Of a stretch of DNA of 64,000 nt, positions 31,722-40,626 are shown piece after piece (the first letter of the stretch is position 1; every line of letters starts with the position of its first letter). The stretch covers positions 620,001 to 684,000 of the forward strand of contig NZ_FXWI01000002.1 of assembly GCF_900177765.1 (NCBI RefSeq), given 5' to 3'. A program made the translations under genes and the position numbers. The notes beneath the pieces are model-generated. The model searched no databases, was not told the DNA's origin, and saw only the letters and a list, made by a program, of their open reading frames with translations. Source of the DNA: Agreia sp. VKM Ac-1783. GTDB taxonomy: Bacteria; Actinomycetota; Actinomycetes; Actinomycetales; Microbacteriaceae.

Positions 31722-33239
31722 TTACTCCGCGACGTCTTCGTCGACCCAGTCGAGGGTCTTCGTGACGGCCTTCTTCCAGTTGCGGTACAGACGCTCACGC
31801 TCGGCATCATCCATGTTCGGAGTCCAGCGCTTGTCCTCCTGCCAGTTGTTGCGCAGATCGTCGAGGTTGTCCCAGTATCCGACGGCGAGGCCGGCAGCGT
31901 AGGCAGCTCCGAGAGCGGTGGTCTCGGCAACGACCGGGCGCACCACGGGCACGTTCAGGATGTCGGCCTGGAACTGCAGGAGAGTGTCGTTAGCGGTTGC
32001 TCCGCCGTCGACCTTCAGCTCGGTGAGCGGCACACCCGAGTCGGCGTTGACCGCGTCGAGAACCTCGCGGGTCTGGAACGCGATGGACTCCAGCGCGGCG
32101 CGGGCGATGTGGCCCTTGTTCACGTATCGGGTGAGTCCGACCAGCGCGCCACGGGCATCCGATCGCCAGTGCGGCGCGAACAGACCCGAGAACGCCGGCA
32201 CGAAGTACGCGCCACCGTTGTCATCTACCGTCTTGGCGAGCACCTCGATGTCGGGAGCGCTCTGGATGATACCCAGGTTGTCGCGCAGCCACTGAACGAG
32301 CGAGCCGGTGACGGCGATGGAGCCCTCGAGAGCGTAGTGGGTCTCTCCGTCGCCGAGCTTGTAGCCGATGGTGGTGAGCAGGCCGTTCTCGCTCTTGACG
32401 ATGTCGGTGCCGGTGTTGAAGATGAGGAAGTTGCCGGTGCCGTAGGTGTTCTTGGCCTCGCCCTTGTCGAACGCCGCCTGGCCGAACGTGGCGGCCTGCT
32501 GGTCGCCCAGGATTCCGGCCACCGGAACCTCACGAAGCAGGCTCGAGTCGGAAACAGTGCCGTACACCTCCGACGAGCTGCGAACCACGGGCAGCATCGA
32601 CTTGGGAACATCGAAAGCCTTGAGGATCTCCTCGTCCCACTCCAGGGTCTTGAGGTCGAGGAAGAGGGTGCGGCTGGCGTTCGTGACGTCTGTCGCGTGT
32701 ACTCCCCCGTTGACGCCACCGGTCAGGTTCCACAGAACCCAGGTGTCGGTCGTGCCGAAGATGAGGTCGCCGGCCTCGGCGCGCTCACGTGCGCCCTCGA
32801 CGTTCTCGAGGATCCAGACGATCTTCGTTCCGGCGAAGTACGTCGAGAGCGGGAGTCCGACGGTGTCCTTGAACCGGTCTCCGCCGCCGTCTGCCGAGAG
32901 GCGGTCGACGATGGACTGTGTGCGGGTGTCCTGCCAGACGATGGCGTTGTAGACGGGCTCACCGGTGTTCTTGTCCCACACGACGGCTGTCTCGCGCTGG
33001 TTGGTGATGCCGACCGCGACGATGTCGTGACGCGTCAGGTTCGCCTTGGAGAGGGCCTGACCGATGACCTCGCGAACGTTGTCCCAGATCTCCTTGGGGT
33101 TGTGCTCGACCCAGCCCGCCTTGGGGAAGATCTGCTCGTGCTCCTTCTGACCCGTCGAGACGATTCCGCCCTCGTGGTTGAAGATGATCGCGCGGGAACT
33201 CGTGGTTCCCTGGTCGATCGCAATGACGTACTTGCTCAT
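31722..33239 (-). CDS. glpK: Glycerol kinase
   Basis: 505 residues, FGGY family, normal length. [18 protein letters not shown] forms the N-terminal phosphate loop, [20 protein letters not shown] and NAIVWQDTR follow, and [22 protein letters not shown] is the FGGY signature 2. It phosphorylates glycerol with ATP to sn-glycerol 3-phosphate. The ATG at 33239 has a GGAGTTAG site. It is the last of the minus-strand glpD-glpF-glpK set; glpF ends 43 bp upstream. Confidence 0.96.
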   Translation of the reverse strand: MSKYVIAIDQGTTSSRAIIFNHEGGIVSTGQKEHEQIFPKAGWVEHNPKEIWDNVREVIGQALSKANLTRHDIVAVGITNQRETAVVWDKNTGEPVYNAIVWQDTRTQSIVDRLSADGGGDRFKDTVGLPLSTYFAGTKIVWILENVEGARERAEAGDLIFGTTDTWVLWNLTGGVNGGVHATDVTNASRTLFLDLKTLEWDEEILKAFDVPKSMLPVVRSSSEVYGTVSDSSLLREVPVAGILGDQQAATFGQAAFDKGEAKNTYGTGNFLIFNTGTDIVKSENGLLTTIGYKLGDGETHYALEGSIAVTGSLVQWLRDNLGIIQSAPDIEVLAKTVDDNGGAYFVPAFSGLFAPHWRSDARGALVGLTRYVNKGHIARAALESIAFQTREVLDAVNADSGVPLTELKVDGGATANDTLLQFQADILNVPVVRPVVAETTALGAAYAAGLAVGYWDNLDDLRNNWQEDKRWTPNMDDAERERLYRNWKKAVTKTLDWVDEDVAE

Positions 33240-33282
33240 GTCTAACTCCTTCGTTATGTGTTCTGGTGAGCCGGGATGCCGG

Positions 33283-34041
33283 TTACGTGAGGATGGGGAG
33301 AAGCGGTCCTGCGGCGAGGCCGGCGATCACTCCGCCGACGATGGGTCCGAAGACCGGGATCCAGGAGTACGACCAGTCCGATCCTCCCTTGCCCTTGATC
33401 GGCAGCAGGGCGTGCGCGATGCGCGGGCCGAGGTCACGGGCCGGGTTGATCGCGTAGCCGGTCGGGCCACCGAGGGATGCGCCGATCGCGATCACGAGGA
33501 TCGCCACCGGAAGAGCGCCCAACGCCGCAAGACCTCCACCGGGCTCCTGCCGACCGAAACCGATCACCACGAACACGAGGACGAAGGTGCCGATGACCTC
33601 GGTAAGGAAGTTCCACCCGTAGGAGCGGATGGCGGGACCAGTGGAGAACACGCCCAGCTTGTTGGCCGCGTCGGGCTCCTCGTCGAAGTGCTGCTTGTAC
33701 GCAAGCCACACGAAGACAGCACCGATGATCGCACCGAGCAGCTGAGCACCGATGTACACGAGGATCGAGACCAGGTTCACGGGGACACCGGAACCGAACT
33801 CCTTGGCGCCGCTCGCGACGAGTCCCAGTGTGACGGCCGGGTTCAGGTGTGCACCGCTGTTGTACGACACGATGACACCGCAGAAGACCGCGAAGCCCCA
33901 GCCGATGTTGACCATCAGGAATCCGCCGTTGAAGCCCTTGTTCTTCACCAGAGCCACGTTGGCGACGACTCCACAACCGAGCAGAACCAGTAGGGCGGTG
34001 CCTACCAACTCCGCAAGAAATACAACCCCGAGATTGTCCAC
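33283..34041 (-). CDS. glpF: Glycerol facilitator, MIP/aquaglyceroporin family
   Basis: 252 residues, six membrane helices and two half-helices. The two NPA boxes are intact: [12 protein letters not shown] (67-69) and [13 protein letters not shown]. The Asp after the second NPA-R (NPARD) is characteristic of glycerol-conducting GlpF rather than water channels. An insert [15 protein letters not shown] resembles the third loop of GlpF. GTG 34041 with GAAGG 5 nt upstream is the best start; the longer open frame would add a charged 24-residue tail. A 16-bp perfect palindrome lies 17 bp upstream of this start. Confidence 0.92.
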   Translation of the reverse strand: MDNLGVVFLAELVGTALLVLLGCGVVANVALVKNKGFNGGFLMVNIGWGFAVFCGVIVSYNSGAHLNPAVTLGLVASGAKEFGSGVPVNLVSILVYIGAQLLGAIIGAVFVWLAYKQHFDEEPDAANKLGVFSTGPAIRSYGWNFLTEVIGTFVLVFVVIGFGRQEPGGGLAALGALPVAILVIAIGASLGGPTGYAINPARDLGPRIAHALLPIKGKGGSDWSYSWIPVFGPIVGGVIAGLAAGPLLPILT

Positions 34042-34057
34042 ATTGACCTTCCTTCGT

Positions 34058-34073
34058 GTGACGTCGACGTCAC
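34058..34073. promoter_or_regulatory. 16-bp perfect palindrome upstream of glpF
   Basis: GTGACGTCGACGTCAC equals its own reverse complement. It sits between glpD and glpF, 17 bp before the glpF start. It may be an operator or form an mRNA hairpin near the ribosome-binding site. A further weaker inverted repeat (GAGGGG at 34086-34091, CCCCTC at 34106-34111) lies upstream and could act as a partial terminator after glpD. Confidence 0.5.
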
Positions 34074-34181
34074 CTTGATACGAATGAGGGGCCGACCGAC
34101 GTCGACCCCTCACTGACGCTAGCGATCAGTCGTCGATGCAATCAACCGATTCGCCTGCACGTCTGTTCAGACTCGACCTCG

Positions 34182-35942
34182 TCAGTCGGCGACGACAGCG
34201 GCCGTAGCCGTCGCCTGTGCCGCGTCGAGCTCGAGGCCGTGGAACAACGCGAGGTCGCGCACGGCAGTCGCGCGCTCGAGGGCGACCTGCTCTGCAGACC
34301 ATCCCAGCGCATCCGCGACGAGAGAACTGAGCTCGTCGAATGCAGCCTGATCGAGTTCCCCTACGAACGCGAGGATCGTGCGGCGCAGAACGAGGTCGGT
34401 GAGGTGCACGACGAATTCGTTCTCGACCAGATAGGCGATCTCTGCGGCCGAGAACCCTGACACACTGGCCAGCTGATTGTCCTCATCGGCGGAGTTCAGA
34501 GCCTCGATGACCTTGTCGGCCTTGGTGCCGTACCGCGCCAACAGAGCCCGGGCGCGCTCGGCGCCGACATCGGATGCGTGCGCCGAGACCCAGGAATCGG
34601 TCGCCTGGGTGGTGGTCGGGAAGCCGACCCCGCCGCCGATGGCAAGCTTCTCTGTGCTGACGCTGCGGGTGCGACCGATCAGTTCGAGCGTCTCGTTGGA
34701 GAGGTGCTCAGACAGAGCGCGGAATGTCGTCCACTTGCCACCGACCAGGCTGAGCATGGGAACCTGTGTTCCGCCGAGACGCGACGGTTCGATGCGGTAG
34801 TCACGAGAGACGAATCCGGGCGCGGTGTCGTCGTGCTTGGGCAGCGGGCGGATGCCCGAGTAGCGGTACACGATCTGCGATCGGTCGACGGGGATGCGTG
34901 GGAAAACGTGCGACACGAGCTTGAAGAAGTAATCCACCTCTTCTTCAGTGCACACCGCGGGCTGGGTGATATCGGCCTCGAGGTCGGTGGTGCCGACGAG
35001 AACTCTGCCATTGAGCGGGTAGATCAGCACGATGCGGCCGTCGTTGTTCTCGAAGAAGACCTCGCCGCCAGCACACGCCTTATAGAGGGCGGGGTTGTCG
35101 AGAACGATGTGGGAGCCTTTGGTTCCGCCCATGAATGTACTCGGCATTCCGAGGGCCTCGTTCGTGAGATCCGTCCAGGGGCCGGTGGTGTTCACGACCA
35201 CGTCGGCCGCGACGCTGAACTCGCGGCCCGAGACCGTGTCGCGCAGAAGGACTTCGTCGCCCGAGACGCCGATGGCCTCGACGTAGTTGGCGCTGCGAGC
35301 ATTCGACCCGACCGCGCGTGCGTCCTCGACCAGGTCGAGAGCGAGCCGCTCGGGGTTCTCGACGGCAGCGTCGAAGTAGGTTGCCGTGTACTTCACGTCT
35401 GGGCGCAGCTGGGGAAGCTTCTTGAGCGACTTCTTACGACCGGTGAACTGGTGACGGGGAACGGATCCGCCGTCGCGAGAGAACGAGTCGTATCCGAGAA
35501 GTCCGAGCTTGATGAGAAGAGCACCGCGCTCCTTCGGCTTGCCCTGCTTGTGGGTGAGGAAGCGCAGCGGTGCGGAGACGATGCCCGAGAACGTGGAGAA
35601 GATGGGGATCGTCGTCGGCAGGGGCTTGACGTAGTGAGGGGCCAGTCGCAGCAGGCGGTTCCGCTCTTGCACCGACTCGCGCACGAGGCGGAATTCGCCG
35701 TTCTCGAGGTAGCGCACGCCACCGTGGATCATGTGGCTCGACGCGGCAGAAGCGCCGGAACAGTAGTCGCTGCGCTCCACCAGGATCACATCGACCCCCT
35801 GCAGGGCCAGGTCTCGGAACGTCGCGATGCCGTTGATACCTCCGCCGATCACGAGCACCTGCGCCCGCGGCTGCGCGACGAGGCCGGCGACGTCGGGCCG
35901 CAGCTCTGCGGCGTTGGATGGGGAAACGACTGGTGCACTCAC
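34182..35942 (-). CDS. glpD: Aerobic glycerol-3-phosphate dehydrogenase, FAD-dependent
   Basis: 586 residues. VLVIGGGINGIATFRDLALQ is the FAD Rossmann motif at about 29-48, followed by VDVILVERSDYCSGASAASSHMIHGG with the substrate-side R/H residues. RIVLIYPLNGRVLVGTTDLE and YRYSGIRPLPK belong to the substrate domain, and a helical C-terminal DAO_C domain starts near 415. It oxidises glycerol 3-phosphate to dihydroxyacetone phosphate at the membrane and feeds electrons to the quinone pool. The start codon is GTG. It is the first gene of the glp set, divergent from the SorC-type regulator. Confidence 0.95.
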   Translation of the reverse strand: MSAPVVSPSNAAELRPDVAGLVAQPRAQVLVIGGGINGIATFRDLALQGVDVILVERSDYCSGASAASSHMIHGGVRYLENGEFRLVRESVQERNRLLRLAPHYVKPLPTTIPIFSTFSGIVSAPLRFLTHKQGKPKERGALLIKLGLLGYDSFSRDGGSVPRHQFTGRKKSLKKLPQLRPDVKYTATYFDAAVENPERLALDLVEDARAVGSNARSANYVEAIGVSGDEVLLRDTVSGREFSVAADVVVNTTGPWTDLTNEALGMPSTFMGGTKGSHIVLDNPALYKACAGGEVFFENNDGRIVLIYPLNGRVLVGTTDLEADITQPAVCTEEEVDYFFKLVSHVFPRIPVDRSQIVYRYSGIRPLPKHDDTAPGFVSRDYRIEPSRLGGTQVPMLSLVGGKWTTFRALSEHLSNETLELIGRTRSVSTEKLAIGGGVGFPTTTQATDSWVSAHASDVGAERARALLARYGTKADKVIEALNSADEDNQLASVSGFSAAEIAYLVENEFVVHLTDLVLRRTILAFVGELDQAAFDELSSLVADALGWSAEQVALERATAVRDLALFHGLELDAAQATATAAVVAD

Positions 35943-35957
35943 TGTGTACTCGCCTTC

Positions 35958-35986
35958 GTGTAAGTAAGTTCTCGATTACTTGTCAA
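35958..35986 (-). promoter_or_regulatory. glpD promoter
   Basis: On the minus strand TTGACA (35981-35986) and TTACAC (35958-35963) are separated by exactly 17 bp. The -10 lies 15 bp from the GTG at 35942, leaving a short leader with GAAGG. The inverted repeat at 36008-36026 lies just upstream of the -35. Confidence 0.6.
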
Positions 35987-36007
35987 GTCTCGACATCTGT
36001 ACACAAT

Positions 36008-36026
36008 TGTTCAAGCGATATGAACA
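36008..36026. promoter_or_regulatory. Candidate operator for the SorC-type regulator (TGTTCA-N7-TGAACA)
   Basis: Perfect 6-bp arms TGTTCA (36008-36013) and TGAACA (36021-36026), resembling SorC/DeoR-class operators. A third half-site TGTTCA at 36048-36053 touches the regulator's own ATG at 36055. The arrangement allows control of both divergent genes. Confidence 0.55.
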
Positions 36027-36054
36027 GACGTGCAGTACGTGGGAGTATGTTCAC

Positions 36055-37032
36055 ATGACCATCGCTTCCGCGGACCAGCACGCAGAGAAGTCGCGCGACG
36101 CTCTGCGTGCGGCGCAGCTCTACTACCTCCAAGACATCACCATGGAGGCGATCGCTCACGAGTTGCACACATCGCGCTCGTCGGTCTCTCGGCTGCTGAG
36201 TTTTGCGCGCGAGACGGGCCTCGTCGAGATCCAGGTCAAGTCGCCCGCCGAGCGAGTCTCGACATCTCAACAGCGCATGCGTGAGCGCTACGGAGTAACC
36301 GCCCACATCGTTCCTGTGCCCGCCTCGACGAACGAGGTCGATCGCCTCGAACGCGTGGCCGTGTCGGCTGCACGAATTCTCACGCCGTTCGTCGATTCCA
36401 ATATGACGATCGGAGTCGCCTGGGGCTCGACCATCAGCGCAGTGAGCCGACACCTTCCCGAAAAGGTCACACACAACACGACCCTCGTGCAGCTCAACGG
36501 AGCCGCGAACTTCCAGACGACCGGCATCGTGTACGCGAGCGAGATCATGACACGTTTCGGAGTCGCGTTCGGCGCAGCCGTGCAGCAGTTTCCCGTTCCC
36601 GCGTTCTTCGACGACGCCGCCACCAAGCAGGCCATGTGGCGTGAGCGGGCCATCAGGCGTGTGCTCGACATTCAGAAGCGCATGGATATCGCTCTCTTCG
36701 GCATCGGTTCGCCGTTCGCCGATGTGCCCAGCCATGTCTACATCGGCGGCTACCTCGACGAGTCCGACTACGCATCCCTCACCCGATCTGATGTCGTCGG
36801 CGACGTGGCCACCGTCTTCTACCGAGCTGATGGATCGTCTACCGACATCCCCATGAACTCCCGCACGAGCGGCCCGAGCCTCGAACTCGTATCGCGCGTC
36901 GCCCGACGCATCTGTGTGGTGAGCGGCAAATCCAAGCTGCCGGCTCTTCGAGGAGCACTGGCCGCGGGCCTGATCACCGACCTCATCATCGACGAACCGA
37001 CGGCACACCTGCTGACCGATGACGCGGTGTGA
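36055..37032 (+). CDS. SorC-family (sugar-binding) transcriptional regulator, probable glycerol regulon regulator
   Basis: 325 residues from ATG 36055 (GGGAG 9 nt upstream). The N-terminal helix-turn-helix (LYYLQDITMEAIAHELHTSRSSVSRLLSFARETGLV, about 22-57) is of the SorC/DeoR sigma-70 region-4-like type. The C-terminal two thirds is the sugar-phosphate-binding domain, with IGVAWGSTISAV, LVQLNGAANFQTTGIVYASEI, DIALFGIGSPF and a C-terminal CVVSGKSKLPALRGALAAGLITDLIIDE. The ligand is likely a phosphorylated polyol. Divergence from glpD with a palindrome between the genes points to glycerol 3-phosphate or dihydroxyacetone phosphate sensing, taking the place of a DeoR-type GlpR. Confidence 0.85.
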   Translation: MTIASADQHAEKSRDALRAAQLYYLQDITMEAIAHELHTSRSSVSRLLSFARETGLVEIQVKSPAERVSTSQQRMRERYGVTAHIVPVPASTNEVDRLERVAVSAARILTPFVDSNMTIGVAWGSTISAVSRHLPEKVTHNTTLVQLNGAANFQTTGIVYASEIMTRFGVAFGAAVQQFPVPAFFDDAATKQAMWRERAIRRVLDIQKRMDIALFGIGSPFADVPSHVYIGGYLDESDYASLTRSDVVGDVATVFYRADGSSTDIPMNSRTSGPSLELVSRVARRICVVSGKSKLPALRGALAAGLITDLIIDEPTAHLLTDDAV

Positions 37033-37033
37033 T

Positions 37034-37047
37034 CGACCGAACGGTCG
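37034..37047 (+). terminator. Small hairpin after the SorC regulator gene
   Basis: CGACCG-AA-CGGTCG directly follows the stop codon. The stem is only 6 bp with no U-tract, so termination would be weak. Confidence 0.3.
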
Positions 37048-37107
37048 CGCGCTCCGGATGTCGGGGGCCGGTTTCTCTTCCTGACCCCACGCACCCCCAT
37101 GGCCCGG

Positions 37108-37113
37108 TATCCT
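37108..37113 (+). promoter_or_regulatory. -10 element for the coiled-coil protein gene
   Basis: TATCCT (TANNNT) predicts a start near 37120 and a leader of about 55 nt that carries the GAAGGAG ribosome-binding site before the ATG at 37176. Confidence 0.4.
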
Positions 37114-37175
37114 GAAAAACGGCCTGCCCGACCACAGCGACGGTATTCGATCGATCCGAATGCCGAAGGAGTTCC

Positions 37176-39005
37176 ATGACTTTCGATGCCCTCTCCCCCG
37201 AACCTCAGAATTCTGATGAGAACAGGGAGAAAGTCCCTTCTGCCGTGGCATCCAGCACCGAACAGCCGCTCGTGCTCTCGGGTCGCGATCGCTTCGCCGT
37301 CAAGCTCATCGATGCCGCCGTCAAGATCGGCTCAGAGGACTTTCAGGCGCGCTATCGCCCTGTCACCGAAGAACTCTTCAGCCACCACCTCATCGACCCA
37401 ACGGCCAAGCCGGCCTACGTGCAGCCCGACCTCGAACCGATCTCGACGCTCGAGACCACGGAGGATCCCCTGGAGATCATCCGTCTTCATCTCGACAGCG
37501 TGATCGAAGATCGTCAGGCGCGCGACGAAGCACGAATCAACGCCGAAGCGCACCTGGCAGATGTGTCGACGCAACTGGCGGAGTCTCGTGCTCACGCCGA
37601 CGACCTGCAACAGCAGCTGACCACGCAGACTGCTCGCGCTGAGAGTGCAGAGGCAGAGGTCGCGCGACTTCGAGCCGAACTGCAGAGCCGGGTCGCTGCC
37701 CTCACCGCACAGCGTGAAGCCGAGGTCGGGGCGGTACAGCAGCAGCGAGAGGCCGAGGTCGCGGCGCTTCACCAGCAGCGCGAGCACGAAGTCTCCGCGC
37801 TGAACGATAAGCGCGCCGCGGAGGTCGCGGAGCTCTCGGCTCGTTTGACGACAGAGGTGACAGCCCTTACTGCGCAGCGCGACAACGACGTCACTTCGGC
37901 TCATCAGCAGCGCGAAGCAGAGCTCGCGGCGCTGACGAACGAGCGCGATGCTCAGGTCGCGGCGCTGCATCAGCAGCGCGAGAACGAGCTGCTCTCGTTG
38001 ACGACCCAGCACGACGCCCAGTTGGCGACCCTCCAGCAGAACCACGACGCCGAGGTCGCCGAACTCCGAGGCAGACTGGCCTCTGACGTCGCTGCCGTGT
38101 CGAGCCAGCGTGAGAACGAGGTCGCGACGCTCCGCAGTGAGCGAGACGCCACGGTCGCCGGGCTTCACGCACAGCGAGAGACCGAAGTGGCGTCGCTCAC
38201 GGCAGAACTCGCAGAGCTTCGTGCTCAGCGAGACGCACAGGTCGCCGAGCTCACGGCTCGACTCGAGTCACAGGTCGCCGAGCTGGAAGGCACCCGCACG
38301 ACAGACGTCACCGCGCTGGCTGCGGAGCACACCACCGAGCTCGAGACCATCGACGAGGCCCACCAGCAGCAGATCGCCGATTTGAAGGCCGCTCACGACG
38401 CGCAGGTAGACGAGCTGACCAGCGCCCACGAGCAGCAGCTCGCCGAGCTGAGCGCGAGCCACGAGCGCCAGACGTCGGAGTTGATTGCGGAGAAAGAGTC
38501 ACTGGCTTCCGAAACGCAGGCGGAAGCCCCAGAGTCCGACAGCACGCTCTCCGAGGTGCGGAGCGATCTGGCCGATGCTGTCGCTCGGGCAGAGCAGGCG
38601 GCATCCGATCTCGAAGAAAGCCGCGCCGAAATCGCAGCGCTGCGTGAGGAACGCGACCGCAGCGCCGCTCAGCGCGACGCGGCGATCGAGGAACTCGACG
38701 GTGTCACGGCCCAGCGCGGCGAGTGGGAGAACCGTCTTCGCTTGACCGTGGCCGCTCTGGCGAGTGCAGACGTCGTCGGCGACTGGACCGAGGACAACGC
38801 TCCCGACGAGCGACTCGTCGAGTTCGTTCAGTCAACGACGCAGGCTCTCGAGCAGAAGATCAGTCGCATCGAGCAGATCGCGACAGAAGAACTCGTCGAC
38901 GAGACAGAGACGAACGAGTACGCGATCGGCGCGAACGACGCCGCGGTTCGGGTGCTCAACGCCCTAGACGATGTGGAAGCCGACGCTCCTATCGACGCGC
39001 CGTAG
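37176..39005 (+). CDS. Large coiled-coil protein with 24 tandem 11-residue (hendecad) repeats, unknown function
   Basis: 609 residues, strong GAAGGAG site. Residues 30-110 form a possibly globular N-terminal part (LVLSGRDRFAVKLIDAAVKIGSEDF), 110-167 an ordinary coiled coil. Residues 168-438 consist of 24 consecutive 11-residue units of the type (Q/E)R(E/D)xxVAxLxx: 16 units (168-343), one 7-residue insert (344-350), then 8 units (351-438). An 11-residue period favours a straight or right-handed coiled coil. Residues 455-520 continue as coiled coil, and the C-terminus (520-609) is acidic. No signal peptide or membrane helix. I do not recognise the family; a filament, scaffold or cell-shape role is possible but unproven. 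It stands alone between the SorC regulator and the convergent CPBP gene. Confidence 0.75.
   Translation: MTFDALSPEPQNSDENREKVPSAVASSTEQPLVLSGRDRFAVKLIDAAVKIGSEDFQARYRPVTEELFSHHLIDPTAKPAYVQPDLEPISTLETTEDPLEIIRLHLDSVIEDRQARDEARINAEAHLADVSTQLAESRAHADDLQQQLTTQTARAESAEAEVARLRAELQSRVAALTAQREAEVGAVQQQREAEVAALHQQREHEVSALNDKRAAEVAELSARLTTEVTALTAQRDNDVTSAHQQREAELAALTNERDAQVAALHQQRENELLSLTTQHDAQLATLQQNHDAEVAELRGRLASDVAAVSSQRENEVATLRSERDATVAGLHAQRETEVASLTAELAELRAQRDAQVAELTARLESQVAELEGTRTTDVTALAAEHTTELETIDEAHQQQIADLKAAHDAQVDELTSAHEQQLAELSASHERQTSELIAEKESLASETQAEAPESDSTLSEVRSDLADAVARAEQAASDLEESRAEIAALREERDRSAAQRDAAIEELDGVTAQRGEWENRLRLTVAALASADVVGDWTEDNAPDERLVEFVQSTTQALEQKISRIEQIATEELVDETETNEYAIGANDAAVRVLNALDDVEADAPIDAP
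37677..38489 (+). repeat. In-frame 33-bp tandem repeats encoding the hendecads
   Basis: Twenty-four degenerate 33-bp units code for the 11-residue repeats (residues 168-438), interrupted once by a 21-bp (7-residue) unit. Recurrent codon strings such as CAGCAGCGCGA and GAGGTCGCGGCGCT appear in several units. The DNA copies have diverged, so expansion is not recent in most of the array. Confidence 0.8.
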
Positions 39006-39025
39006 CCAACGGTGCATACGTCAGG

Positions 39026-40105
39026 TCACGACAGAGTACGCGAGGTCGTCGCATCGCTCTCGTCGAGCCGAAGGCCAGGCTGAGGCTGCTTCTTCAGCTG
39101 GCCTGATACGGCCAGCACGACGATCACTGCCACAAGAACGATGGCACCGGATGCGCCGAGAATCGTGCCCCAGATCGCGTTATCCCCTGGCTTTTCGTCT
39201 GAAAACGTGACCAGCCAGGTCGTCGTCGCCGCGTTGAGGGCGCCATGAGCGATGACGGCGGGCCACACCGATGCGGTACGCAAGCGCAGCCATCCGAAGA
39301 TCACGCCGAGCAGCATGCACCAGGCCGTCATCATCAGGACACCCAGTAGGTCGGTGCGGCCATAGTTGTAGCCGAGCAGAATGATCGGCGAGTGCCAGAG
39401 GCCCCAGATCGCGCCGGTGAGAAGAAGAGCGGGCCACGTGCCGAGAGGCCGCAAGTTCGGCAAGAGCCACCCTCGCCAGCCCAGCTCTTCGCCGAAAGCA
39501 GCAAGCGACGAACTCACGATCGCGATCGGCAACGTCAGCACGTTGATCAGCACGATCATCTCGATCGACAGCCCCGGAACGTTCTGTCCGGACGCAGCCA
39601 TGGCTGCCTCGAGGCCGGAATACGATGCGAAGTCGAGCCGGATCAATCCCAGAGCGCTGCCGAGAATCATCGCGACGAAAGCGATGAGCGGAACCCCGAC
39701 GAACGCCAGGGCGCAGAACAGAATCGTTCGTCCGAACGGCCGCAACGGCGAGAGTCCGAGCAGGCGCGGAATGTTCGCGGGCCTCCTGATGAACAGAACG
39801 CAGACGAAAGCGGCGATGGTCGGTGTGTACATCATGGCGAGCGTGAAGAGCATGAAGCGTGGATCCGACAAGCCTTCGCCGGAAAGCCAGACGGGAAGCT
39901 GCACCATCCAAGCCAGACCGCACGAGATGAGCACGAAGCACACCACCGCCGACCATGAGACCGAGGTCGGGTAGACCGGGCCGCCCCTGTCGTTCTTGGC
40001 TTTCTGCGCCTCGATCTTCGCCAGCCGGACCTCGGCTCGGGTCGGCGCCGCGGCAACGGGCTGCCCCGTCGGCACCGGCGTGAGATTCTGCGATGCGTTG
40101 CTCAT
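39026..40105 (-). CDS. CPBP-family intramembrane metalloprotease (type II CAAX protease-like)
   Basis: 359 residues with about eight membrane helices. The conserved motifs are E206-E207-x3-R211 (FGEELGWRG), H238 in GLWHSP, and HGALNAATT. In this family the glutamates and histidines hold the catalytic metal inside the membrane. Bacterial members are linked to bacteriocin immunity, prenyl-protein processing or anti-sigma-factor cleavage; the role here is unknown. It converges with the coiled-coil gene (20 bp between the stops). Confidence 0.88.
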   Translation of the reverse strand: MSNASQNLTPVPTGQPVAAAPTRAEVRLAKIEAQKAKNDRGGPVYPTSVSWSAVVCFVLISCGLAWMVQLPVWLSGEGLSDPRFMLFTLAMMYTPTIAAFVCVLFIRRPANIPRLLGLSPLRPFGRTILFCALAFVGVPLIAFVAMILGSALGLIRLDFASYSGLEAAMAASGQNVPGLSIEMIVLINVLTLPIAIVSSSLAAFGEELGWRGWLLPNLRPLGTWPALLLTGAIWGLWHSPIILLGYNYGRTDLLGVLMMTAWCMLLGVIFGWLRLRTASVWPAVIAHGALNAATTTWLVTFSDEKPGDNAIWGTILGASGAIVLVAVIVVLAVSGQLKKQPQPGLRLDESDATTSRTLS

Positions 40106-40308
40106 TCAAGACTCCTTGCTCGACGCCTGATTGTGGGTATCAGCGTATGAACGGCAGAGCTCGCACACATCCGCCGCTCGGGTGACCCGACGCACCCTCC
40201 GTCCCCCGTACGAGGGAGTGCCCCCAAACGATTTCAACCCCTGGAGTACGCGCCATCCGCCGGCCTATCGTCGAGAGAGGTGCACACGCGCCGGTGAGGA
40301 GGGTCATC

Positions 40309-40575
40309 GTGCCAGGCAAGTCGAATCCGTCGTTGAAGGATCCGGAACTCTACGAGGAGCTTCGCGACGAGGGAGCTTCGAAACAGAAGGCGGCACGCAT
40401 TTCGAACGCGGCCGCGAAGAAGGGCCGGTCTGAGGTCGGGCGCTCAGGAGGTGAGTCTGGATCGTACGAGGACTGGACGGTGCCTGAGCTCAAGAGACGC
40501 GCGAAGGAACTCGGCCAGAAAGGCTATTCGAAGAAGACGAAGGCGCAGCTCATCTCATCTCTGCGCAATAGCTGA
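40309..40575 (+). CDS. Small basic protein with DUF7218-like region and SAP/Rho-N-like C-terminus
   Basis: 88 residues. The N-terminal half PGKSNPSLKDPELYEELRDE plus SKQKAARISNAA is the pattern of the plasmid-stabilisation-like DUF7218 proteins found widely in bacteria. The C-terminal half YEDWTVPELKRRAKELG...SKKTKAQLISSLR is a SAP/Rho N-terminal-like helix-extension-helix that often binds nucleic acid. GTG 40309 is preferred to GTG 40294 because GAGGAGG lies 6 nt upstream of it. A TATCGT -10 element is at 40266-40271. A nucleoid- or RNA-binding role is plausible; none is shown. Confidence 0.7.
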   Translation: MPGKSNPSLKDPELYEELRDEGASKQKAARISNAAAKKGRSEVGRSGGESGSYEDWTVPELKRRAKELGQKGYSKKTKAQLISSLRNS

Positions 40576-40626
40576 CAACGCCGGGCAGTCGCCGGGCGGC
40601 ACAGCCGATATGACAGGCTTGTCGTT

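Noticed and set aside
31710-33245. A 511-residue open frame on the plus strand opposite glpK
   Set aside because: It mirrors the glycerol kinase gene, which has full family motifs. Long antisense frames are expected in high-GC genes with strong third-position bias, and its translation shows no recognisable domain.
34058-34073. CRP/GlxR binding site (TGTGA-N6-TCACA) before glpF
   Set aside because: The palindrome has TGTGA and TCAC arms separated by 8 rather than 6 bases, so it does not fit the GlxR/CRP consensus.
34578-35963. A 461-residue open frame opposite glpD
   Set aside because: No domain similarity, and it spans the whole conserved glpD gene and its promoter; considered a shadow.
37677-38489. 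Regular 33-bp repeats that could be mistaken for a CRISPR array
   Set aside because: The units are contiguous with no unique spacers, are diverged, and are in frame throughout a long gene; they encode 11-residue protein repeats.
40106-40308. A possible small RNA or riboswitch in the 203-bp gap before the DUF7218-type gene
   Set aside because: Only a TATCGT -10 and a short GC-rich hairpin are visible; nothing matches a known riboswitch or other RNA family that I can recognise.
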